From positions 1,364,001 to 1,428,000 of the forward strand of contig NZ_AP024525.1 in assembly GCF_020886775.1 (NCBI RefSeq): a stretch of DNA of 64,000 bases, in the 5' to 3' direction. The notes under the pieces are model-generated. The model was not told where the DNA came from, searched no databases, and saw only the letters and a program-made list of their open reading frames with translations. This stretch comes from Sinomonas cyclohexanicum (GTDB lineage: Bacteria > Actinomycetota > Actinomycetes > Actinomycetales > Micrococcaceae). Both the position numbers and the translations under genes were made by a program. This document shows, piece by piece, positions 17,108 through 27,561 of this stretch; position 1 is the stretch's first letter, and each line of letters starts with the position of its first letter.

Positions 17108-19859
17108 ATGGGGATGCGGCTGGGTGTGTCCGGCGACGGGCACTTGGTCCAAGAGGCGCGGTCGCGCGTGGGTGACCGTCTGGCGTGGGCGCGTGTGGTG
17201 CGCGCGAACGAGATCGCGGATGCGCTCGAGGCCTTGTCGGATCCGAGTACCTTCGGCGTGGTGATCACCGGGGACGCGAGCTTCGGCAAGTCCTCGGTCG
17301 CCTCGGTGCTGCTCAGCGAGCTGGAATCGACCCATCACACGGTGCGCCTGCGCAGCACCATCGTGGGGACGGAGACGCCGTACGGGGCGCTCGCCGTCCT
17401 CCTCGCGAGGCTGCCGGAGGATGCCCAGGACGATCCGGGCACCATCATGCGCGGCATCATGGGCCTGCTCGCGGCCGACGCCGGCGGCCGGCCCGCCGTC
17501 ATGTCCCTCGAGACCTCGAACAACCTGGACGAGCTGAGCACGGCGACGCTCGTGAACATCATGGTGACCGGCACCGCGAAGGTCGTCGTGGTCGCCGACC
17601 GCGCGAGCGACCTGCCCGCGGACTTCCACTGGATGCTCGCGGAGCAGCGGCTGCGGGAGGTCCCGCTGGCCCCGCTGTCCGCCGAGGCGATGCTCGCGGG
17701 GCTCCGGGACCTCCTCGGCGGGATTGTCCCGCAGACCGTGGGACTGCAGCTCCAGGCGCTTTCCCGCGGCAACCCGCAGGTGGCCTTCCTCACCGTCGCC
17801 GAGCTCCTCACGCGGGGAGACCTCGACGCGGCCGACGGCGTGTGGGTCCTCGCGCCCGGGGCTGACACGGGCGGGATCCGCCAGCTCGACGACCTCGTGC
17901 GGGCACGCATCGAGCGGCTTCCCGCAGGGGTGCAGGCCATCATCGAGGCGCTCGCGTGCGCCCGCCGCATTCCGCTCGCGCGGCTCACGGCGGCGTTCGG
18001 GCACGAGGACCTGGCCCGGATGGAGAGGGAGGGCCTCATTGCGATCGAGGAGACCGGGCGCCACTCCGTCGCCCTCACCGACCCGCTGATCGGTGAGGTG
18101 GTGCGCGGGTGGCTGTCGGTCCCGCGCCGCCGCGAGCTGCGGAACCTCCTGCTGGCCGACGGTGTGCCGCCGCTCGAGGTGATCACGCACTTCGAGCTCC
18201 TCGGTCTCGCTGCGTGGACCCGTGAGTGCCATGCGCGCCTGCCCACCGGGCACGCGATCGCCGCGGCGGCCGAGTCGCTGCGCCTCTACGACGCGAAGTT
18301 CGCGCTCGAATGCCTCGACGACATCGAGCGGGACGCGGCCACGTGGCCCACGGTCCAGCGACTCAGGGCCAGCGCCCTCCTCGTCCTCCAGCTGCCGCAC
18401 CAGGCGCTCGCATGCCTCGATCAGGTGAGCGAGGCGGATCTCTACACCAGCGGGCCCGTGGCGCTGGCCACGTTCGCATCCGTCAAGGCGGCCGCGCTGC
18501 GCTGGGTCCCGGATCGGTCCGACGAGACCCCTGGGTTCCTCGATGAGACCCGGGGCCTGCTCCTCCTGTGCGCGGGGACGGGCGCGGGATCGGATGTCGA
18601 GGCGCGCAAGGCGTCCGCGATCCTTGACTTGGCGGAGTTCGAGTACTGGGCGTTCCTCGGGGAGTTCGGACGGATCGTGGACCGCCTCGAGGCGACCGTC
18701 AGCCAGGGCCATCCGGTGGACGAGGACGTACGGCTCATTGCTGCGAGCATCCTGATGGAGGCCCTCACGGTCCTCGGCAGGGAGCGCGACGGCCTCGCCC
18801 TCCTGCACGAGCTCACGTCCCAGATCAGCCTCGCGAGCGGGTCGGTCCGGGTGCGCCAGGCCTTCGCGACCCGCGCCTTCGATGTCCTCCTGTACAACGG
18901 GCACTGGCGCCAGGCCCTTGCCGTGCTGCGGGCCACGCCCCAGGTCTCGTCCCACTACGTGCGGACCTCGGGGCCGTCCGTGGAGCTCGCGATGGGGCTC
19001 GCGCTCGTCTACGCGGGCCGCGGGCACGAGGCGCTCGGCTCCCTCCTCGCCGCCATCGCACTGCTCGAGCGGAGCCCGGCCGCACGGTGGCTCGGGCTCG
19101 CGTACGCGGCGGCCGCGTTCGCGTGCGCCCAGGAGGGCGACGCCGCGTCGGCGCGCGCGTGGCTGACCAAGCTGGACGCGTGCGAGCGGCCGGCCGCGTA
19201 CCGCACCGTGTTCTACACCGACTTCTGCTCCGACATGGCGCGCCGGTGGATCGGGGACGCGCACGCCGCGGCGAGACTCGTTGCCTCCGCGCGCTCGGAC
19301 ATCGCCCACGGCCGGTGGAACCCGGCGGGTATCAAGCTCGTCGGCGCCACGGTGGAGGCACACCCCGACGAGCTGCGCCTCCTCGAGGAGGTGTGCCGGC
19401 ACCGGCAGGGTCAGCTCGCGGAGATCGGCGGCCTCCTGGCGCGTGGCACCCGCACGGGCAGCCTCGAGGACCTCACCGCGGCGGCGGACCTCGCGGCCCG
19501 GCCTCGAGCTCGACGCCCTCGAGGCACGCTGCGCGGCAGTGGCCCTTGACCGGGCCCGGGATGCGAGGGATCCCGTTATGGTGAGGCTCATGCAGGCCCG
19601 ACTCGATGCGCTTGCGGGGAAGGTCACCGTCCTGCCGGTCGCGCCGAGCCAGGCCTCCCCCGTGCTCACCCAGCGCGAGCGGGAGGTGGCCGTCCTCGCC
19701 GCCACGGGCACCTCCAACCGCCGGATCGCCGAGGACTTGGGGCTCTCGGTGCGCACGGTCGAGGGGCACCTCTATCAGGTGTTCGCGAAGCTGTCGGTGG
19801 CGAACCGCAGCGAGTTGGCGGGGGTCGTCGGGAACGGCGGTCGCGAGGGGCAACCGTGA
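17108..19859 (+). pseudogene. Large LuxR-family regulator A1, frame broken near the C-terminus
   Basis: The main frame runs 17108-19549 (813 residues) and then stops. The remaining 105 codons, with the LuxR helix-turn-helix (LTQREREVAVLAATGTSN, SVRTVEGHLYQVFAKL), continue one base later to 19859. Removing one C from the CCC at 19497-19499 joins the frames into a protein of about 916 residues that aligns without a gap to the paralogue at 24771. The N-terminal P-loop is GDASFGKS (K61), but the Walker B region VMSLETSNN lacks the acidic pair. The middle is helical and TPR-like, as in MalT/LAL-type regulators. GGAGG lies 4 bases before ATG 17108. Either a true mutation severing the DNA-binding domain or a sequence error. 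The next gene overlaps its stop (GTGA). Confidence 0.8.
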
Positions 19860-22537
19860 CATCCGAGTCCCGGGACCCGACGCAGCCGCACGAGACAGGT
19901 CACGTAGTGCAGCTGATCGGCCGTCCCGGCACCGCCGCGGTCCTCGTGCTCGGCGAGATGGGCGTGGGCAAGTCCGCCCTGTTGGACGGTGCGTGCCGGC
20001 TGCTCGAGGCGGCGATGGAGCCCCTGCGCCTCCACGGCAGCCCCGCACTGGCCAAGGTCCCGTATGGTGTCCTCGCCCCTTTCCTCGGAGGGCTCCCTGC
20101 GGATGAGGCCGGCTCGCGCGTTCAGGTCCTGCGAGCCTTCTGGCGCGCGGTCGAGACGCTGCGGCGGAACCGGAAGTCCGATCTCCTCCTCGTGATCGAC
20201 GACGCGCATGAGCTGGATCCCGCCTCGAGCGAGGTGGTCGCAGAGCTCGTCTCCGCCCGGTGGACCAAGGCGCTCGTGGCCGCGCCCAGCGGCGCTGCGC
20301 TGCCGCGCCCACTCATGGAGCTGTGGCTCGATGGCGGGGTGGAGCGCGTGGACCTCGGGCCCCTGAGCGTCGACCAGGTGCGCGAGTTCATTGAGCACGC
20401 CGTGGGCGGGCCCGTCCTCCCCTCGGTCCCTCAGCTCTTCTGGCAGGAATCGGAGGGCAACCCCCTCGTCCTCGGCCGCCTCGTCGAGGAGGCCCGTCGG
20501 ACGGGTGCGCTCGCGCAGCGCGGGCGGACCTGGCTCATCACCGGCGAGCTGCCCGAGCGGGGGGTGGGACTGCTCGGGCTTGCGCGGGCGCAGCTGGCCC
20601 GCCTCTCGGCCGCGGAGCAGGACGCGCTGAGCCTCATCGTCGTCGCCGAGCCGGCGCCGTTCGAGCTCGTGGAGCGCGAGTGCGGCGCGGAGGCCATCCG
20701 GCGGCTCGTGGCCACTCGTCTCGTGCGCCCGCCCGAGGGCCCGGACGGCGTGATCCGCCTCCGCCACCCGGTGTACGGAGACGCGCTCCTGAACCTCATC
20801 CCGTACACGACGTCCCTCGGCCTGCGCCAGCACGCGACCGCCTATGTTGCCCGCCAGGCGGCGAGTGCTCAGGGCCTGCTGAGGGCGACGACGTGGGCCC
20901 TCGAGTGTGGCTTCCCCATGGAGGATTCAACGCTGCTCGCCGCCGCCCGGCTCGCTCACCGGCTCTACGAGAACGGGCTTGCCGTGCGCGCCGCCGGGGC
21001 CGTCCAGGACCCGGCCTTGAGAGGCGCCGCCGAGGAGGTCCTCGGGCAGGTCGCTTACGGGCGCGGCCAGTATGGCGAGGCGGCGGGGCTTCTCAGGCCC
21101 CGCGCCGGGCGCGACGGTTCCGTCCGCCCGGGTCTCTCGGGCGCCCTCGTGTGGGTCGCCTCGCGGATGGCACTGGGGCACCCCCCGCGGACCATCCGCG
21201 ATGACATCGAGAGGCTGCCCGAGGGCGAGGTGCGCGACGTCCTCGCGCTCGTGGTCGACTTCCTCGCCGACGACTCCGAGCGGGTCGTCTCGGGGCTCGC
21301 GAGCTGGCAGGCCGCGCGGGCCGGAGGTCCCGTCGTCGCGGGCGGGAGCCTGCGTGAGGACCAGGGCCAGCGCGAGGCTCTCGCGGCGGAAGTGGTGGTC
21401 CGCTCGGTCGAGTCGGAGCATCTGGTGGCCGCCGGGGCTCCGCTGCGCGCGAGGTCGGTGCTGCACGGTGTCCTGGCCAGGGCCGTCACGGAGGACGCCC
21501 TCGAGCCGTACGTGCAGGCCTTCGCGGGTGTTCGGCTGCTCGTGGCGGACCTCGCGGCGGGGGAATGGGATGCGGCCGAGGAGGACATGCGCCGCTTCCT
21601 CACCGCGACAAACCTCGGGCTCGTCTCCGACGGCGCCGCCGTCGAGACGGCCCGCGGGGTGGCCTTCCTGCGCCGGGGGCGATTCCGCGAGGCCCTGGCC
21701 ACGCTCGCTCCCGCAGTCGACGCACTGAGGGAACGGGATCCTCAGCGGGTCCTGCCGCTCGCTGCGGCCGGTGCGGCCTACGCGGGCGCGCGCCTCGGGC
21801 AGCACGAAGCTGCGCGGGACTTCCTGCCCGATGCGCTCCACCCCGCGGACACCGGCGCGATGATCGTGGCCCCGCTCGCGGACCTGTTCGCTGCCGCTGC
21901 CCGTGAAGCTCTCGGGACCGCCCCGCACGGGACGGCGTCGCTCGAGTCTGTGCTGGCCGGAGTGTCCGGGCGCGGCCGCCTCGATCTCGAGCTCCAGGGC
22001 GAGCTCCTCTGGCTCGAGGCCGGGCACAGGGACCGGCTCGGGCGGCTCGCCGAGGTGGCGGGGCGCGTCGAAGGCGAGTGGGCTGCGTCGGCTAGGCTCG
22101 CGGCGTCGTCCCTCGCCGACGGGGATCCGGCGCTGCTGCTCGAGGCCGGCGAGGCGCTCGTCCGGACCGGCGCGGTCCGGTACGCCCGGGAGTGCTTCGC
22201 GGAGGCCTCCAGGGCGCTCGACCGGGGGCTGCGGCGAGCGGACGCCAGAGCCGCATGGGCGAGGGCCAAGGAGTGCACCGCCGAGCTCGGTGACGAGGAG
22301 GCGCGCAGGCAGCCGGACGCGAGGCGGCTCACGCGCCGCGAGCGCGAGGTGGTGGCGTTCGCGGTGGCCGGGCTGAGCGACAAGGAGATCGCCTCGCGAC
22401 TCACGGTGTCTGTGCGGACCGTGGAGGGTCACCTGTACCGGGCCTACTCCAAGCTGGACGTGACGAGCCGCGAGCAGCTGACCGCGGCGATGGGAGGCCG
22501 GCGCGGCACCGAGAACGCCTCGGCGCTCGAAAACTGA
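19856..22537 (+). CDS. Large LuxR-family transcriptional regulator B1 (STAND NTPase type)
   Basis: 893 residues. The N-terminal NTPase domain has Walker A GEMGVGKS (33-40) and Walker B LLLVIDDAHELD (D115, D116), followed by a winged-helix-like and long helical repeat region. The C-terminal LuxR DNA-binding domain (about 825-880) shows LTRREREVVAFAVAGLSDKEIASRL and SVRTVEGHLYRAYSKL. It is a cytoplasmic signal-dependent regulator of the MalT/LAL class; the ligand is unknown. GTG 19856 overlaps the luxR-A1 stop, so translation is coupled. It resembles the B2 protein at 27562 more than its operon partner. No LuxI-type synthase is nearby, so a quorum-sensing role is not implied. Confidence 0.88.
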   Translation: MTSESRDPTQPHETGHVVQLIGRPGTAAVLVLGEMGVGKSALLDGACRLLEAAMEPLRLHGSPALAKVPYGVLAPFLGGLPADEAGSRVQVLRAFWRAVETLRRNRKSDLLLVIDDAHELDPASSEVVAELVSARWTKALVAAPSGAALPRPLMELWLDGGVERVDLGPLSVDQVREFIEHAVGGPVLPSVPQLFWQESEGNPLVLGRLVEEARRTGALAQRGRTWLITGELPERGVGLLGLARAQLARLSAAEQDALSLIVVAEPAPFELVERECGAEAIRRLVATRLVRPPEGPDGVIRLRHPVYGDALLNLIPYTTSLGLRQHATAYVARQAASAQGLLRATTWALECGFPMEDSTLLAAARLAHRLYENGLAVRAAGAVQDPALRGAAEEVLGQVAYGRGQYGEAAGLLRPRAGRDGSVRPGLSGALVWVASRMALGHPPRTIRDDIERLPEGEVRDVLALVVDFLADDSERVVSGLASWQAARAGGPVVAGGSLREDQGQREALAAEVVVRSVESEHLVAAGAPLRARSVLHGVLARAVTEDALEPYVQAFAGVRLLVADLAAGEWDAAEEDMRRFLTATNLGLVSDGAAVETARGVAFLRRGRFREALATLAPAVDALRERDPQRVLPLAAAGAAYAGARLGQHEAARDFLPDALHPADTGAMIVAPLADLFAAAAREALGTAPHGTASLESVLAGVSGRGRLDLELQGELLWLEAGHRDRLGRLAEVAGRVEGEWAASARLAASSLADGDPALLLEAGEALVRTGAVRYARECFAEASRALDRGLRRADARAAWARAKECTAELGDEEARRQPDARRLTRREREVVAFAVAGLSDKEIASRLTVSVRTVEGHLYRAYSKLDVTSREQLTAAMGGRRGTENASALEN

Positions 22538-24644
<2,107 letters not shown>

Positions 24645-24770
24645 GGTCCGCTGCCACGGTCGGGCGGCCCCGCGATTCTGTCGAAGGGCTCTACCCAAGC
24701 GCAGGGCCTCGGGAGTACCTTGAGGGCCTTAGGACGCGGGGGATTGCGTTCACCCGTTTGGGGGTAGCAA

Positions 24771-27560
24771 GTGCTGAATAATCCCGTCGCACCGGCCGCG
24801 CCGGTGGAGGCTACGACGTTGCGGACAGGCTCAGCTGTGTCCACTCCCGGCCCGCACGCGGGCCACGCCCACGCGGGCGCGACTGCCGGATCCGTGCATC
24901 GGCAGGCCGAGCGGCTCAAGTGGGCCATGCTCGTGCGCCAGACTGAGGTGTCCCGCGCGGCCGCGGCGCTCAAGGCACCCGCCTCGCTGGGCGCGGTCGT
25001 GACAGGCCCGCCCGGGGTCGGCAAGTCCTTCCTGGCCAGTGCGGTCCTGTCCGAGCTGGGGCCCGCGGTCTTCCCGCTGCGGATCCGGACGGCGTCCTCC
25101 GCCGCGACGCCGTACGCCTCGCTGGGGCCGCTCATCGCGCGGGTGCCCCAGGACGTGTCCTCGTCGCCGACCAAGCTCCTCGTCGCGGTCGAGCGCATGC
25201 TGAGCACGGACGCCCGTGGGCTCCCCGCCGTGCTCGTGGTCGAGTTCGGGGGGCCCATGGACGAGGCGAGTGCCGGCGTCATCCTCCACCTGCTCCTCGG
25301 GGGGACCGCCCGGCTCCTCGCTGTGGCCCAGCACGCGGCGGACCTCCCGGCCGATCTCCTGCGCCTGACCCGGGCGGGTCGCCTCGATGAGATTCCGCTG
25401 ACCGCGATCGGCATCCGCGAGACGCGCCGGCTCGTTTCCGCGCTCGTGGACGGCCACGTCGCCGCATCCGCGGTGGCCGAGTTCCACTTTGCCTGCCACG
25501 GCAACCCCGCCATGGTGCACGGCATGGTGCGGCGCGAGCACGCCTCCGGGAACCTGCACCGGCGGGGCACGGTCTGGACCCTCGACGGAAGCGTCGAGCA
25601 CGAGTCCAGCGCAGGGACGGACGAGATCATCCGTGCGCGGTGGGCGCGTGAGCCGCAGGACGTCCGCGAAGTCATCGAGCACCTGGCAGTGGCCCGGCGA
25701 ATCCCCATCTCGGGACTCGCCGGGCTCTTCGGTTCCGAGGTCCTCGTGGACATGGAGGACAGGCACCTCGTCGCCGTGGACTCGAGTCCCCGGCGCTGTG
25801 CCTACCTCCGCGAGCCGCGCATGGCGGAGCTCGTGCGCGGCAGGCTGGGCCCCGACCGGCACCGCGAGCTCGCGCTCCTGGCCCAGCTCGACGGCACGGC
25901 GGAGGGAGCTGGCCTCGACGCCGAGGACCTCGTCTCCTACGCGGAGTGGACCCTCGCGGGCGGCGGCGCCGTGGCGCCCGCGCTGGTCGTGAAGGCCGCG
26001 CGGACGGCTACCGAGCTGTTCGAGCCGCGCAGGGCGCTCGGCCTGCTCGATGCGGCGGGAGCGTTCGAGGGCGCGGCGGAGGTCGACGCGGCCATCCAGC
26101 GCGCCGCCGCGCTCTCGCTCCTGGAACGCCGCGAAGAGGCCTGCACGGTCCTGGCCGATCTCCCCGGCGAGGCGGTGCGCCATCTCGGCCCGGTGGACCG
26201 GGCGCGTCTGGCCGCGGCCAGGTCCGAACTGCTCACGTGGATGCCCGCGCGCGGCGACGCGATCGCGCCGCTCCACGAGGCCCGGGACGCGCTGGCACTG
26301 GGCGACGTCCTGCCCGGCGACAGCCGGGGGAGCAGGACTGCCGAGCAGCGGGAGGCCGCCGAGCTGCTGGATCTCGCCGGGTTCCGCATCCGTGCGTTCC
26401 GCGGCGAGTACCGGGAGATCGCCGACGACCTCGAGGAGGCCGTGCGCCGAGCGGACGCGGGCGACTCCTTCCGCGGCGAGTGCACCCTGATCCTCGCCCT
26501 CGCGTGGGCCGCCCTGGGCAGGGAGGCCGATGCCGTGGCGCTCCTCGACGCCCTCAGGGCCTCGGCGCCCCGGGGCCTGCGCGAAGACTCGGCCCTGGCC
26601 ATCGGGTTCCTCGTCTGGATCGTCAACGGCGACTGGCGGCGCTGCGTCGACCGCTTCGAGGCCTACATCGACCGCGGCGGCCGCAGGCTGAGCATGCGGG
26701 GAGGACTGGTCGAGCTCTTCCTCGCCCTGGCGCTCGTCATGGCGGGGAAGGGGGACGAGGCCCTTGTTCCCCTCCTGAACGCGACAGCCCAGCTTGAGGA
26801 GTTCCCCGCACAGAACGCACTCCGCGCCGCCTACGCGGCAACGGCCTTCGCCTACGCGCAGGTCGGAGATGCCGCCGAGGCCGAGCGTTTCCTCGACCGC
26901 GCCGCCACCGTGCCGGGCACCGCGCCGTGGCACCTCGAGTTCATGGCGGACTACTGCGAACTCATGGCGCGGCGGTGGCTCGGGGTGCCCGGCGCACATG
27001 AGGCCCTCTTGGCGCACGCGGAGCTCGAGGAGGCTGCGGGACGCATCACCACGGCCGGCCTGGCCGTGTTCGGCGCCTCCGTTGCCGGCAGCGAGCGGGA
27101 GCTGCTCTGGATCGAGAGGCTCGGTCACCATCGCCAGGGCCCCCTGGCGCAACTCATGACGGCGGTGGCCGTTGCGACCCGGCGCGCGGACCCCCGGGAG
27201 CTGCTCGCCGCCGCGGAGTCCGCCCACGCGATGCGGCTGGATGCCGTCGAGGCTCGGTGCGCGGCGCTCGCGCTCGACTCCGCCCGGGACAGGGGCGAAG
27301 CGGCAACGGCCGGCCAGGCGCAGACGCGGCTAGACCGGCTCGCCCGGAGCCTCCCGGTGCTCCCGATCGTGCCCCGGGTTCCCGCCCCCGTCCTGACCGG
27401 CCGCGAACGCCAGATCGCCGTCATGGCGGCCAACGGGGCCTCGAACCGGGACATCGCGGACGAGATCGGCGTGTCGGTTCGGACGGTCGAGGGTCACCTC
27501 TACCAAGTGTTCATGAAGCTCGGTGTGTCCTCACGCAGCGGACTCGACGGATTGGTCTGA
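24771..27560 (+). CDS. Large LuxR-family transcriptional regulator A2 (STAND NTPase type)
   Basis: 929 residues, the intact paralogue of the broken gene at 17108. Walker A is GPPGVGKS (79-86), but the Walker B position reads VLVVEFGGPMDE (about 154-165) instead of the usual DD pair. A long helical repeat region follows, and the C-terminal LuxR domain has LTGRERQIAVMAANGASNRDI and SVRTVEGHLYQVFMKL. A His/Ala/Gly-rich stretch (HAGHAHAGATAG) precedes the NTPase domain. GTG 24771 follows a GGGGG ribosome-site-like run. luxR-B2 starts 1 base after its stop. The signal and targets are unknown; the position just upstream of the EPS locus makes that a candidate target. Confidence 0.88.
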   Translation: MLNNPVAPAAPVEATTLRTGSAVSTPGPHAGHAHAGATAGSVHRQAERLKWAMLVRQTEVSRAAAALKAPASLGAVVTGPPGVGKSFLASAVLSELGPAVFPLRIRTASSAATPYASLGPLIARVPQDVSSSPTKLLVAVERMLSTDARGLPAVLVVEFGGPMDEASAGVILHLLLGGTARLLAVAQHAADLPADLLRLTRAGRLDEIPLTAIGIRETRRLVSALVDGHVAASAVAEFHFACHGNPAMVHGMVRREHASGNLHRRGTVWTLDGSVEHESSAGTDEIIRARWAREPQDVREVIEHLAVARRIPISGLAGLFGSEVLVDMEDRHLVAVDSSPRRCAYLREPRMAELVRGRLGPDRHRELALLAQLDGTAEGAGLDAEDLVSYAEWTLAGGGAVAPALVVKAARTATELFEPRRALGLLDAAGAFEGAAEVDAAIQRAAALSLLERREEACTVLADLPGEAVRHLGPVDRARLAAARSELLTWMPARGDAIAPLHEARDALALGDVLPGDSRGSRTAEQREAAELLDLAGFRIRAFRGEYREIADDLEEAVRRADAGDSFRGECTLILALAWAALGREADAVALLDALRASAPRGLREDSALAIGFLVWIVNGDWRRCVDRFEAYIDRGGRRLSMRGGLVELFLALALVMAGKGDEALVPLLNATAQLEEFPAQNALRAAYAATAFAYAQVGDAAEAERFLDRAATVPGTAPWHLEFMADYCELMARRWLGVPGAHEALLAHAELEEAAGRITTAGLAVFGASVAGSERELLWIERLGHHRQGPLAQLMTAVAVATRRADPRELLAAAESAHAMRLDAVEARCAALALDSARDRGEAATAGQAQTRLDRLARSLPVLPIVPRVPAPVLTGRERQIAVMAANGASNRDIADEIGVSVRTVEGHLYQVFMKLGVSSRSGLDGLV

Positions 27561-27561
27561 C

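Noticed and set aside
16583-19756. A 1057-codon open frame on the minus strand opposite luxR-A1 and pth
   Set aside because: It is an antisense shadow: the composition is arginine- and glutamate-rich without motifs, and the plus strand carries clear pth and LuxR coding sequence. Similar long shadows at 1464-3137, 5982-7430, 24831-27227 and 60994-62793 were dropped for the same reason.
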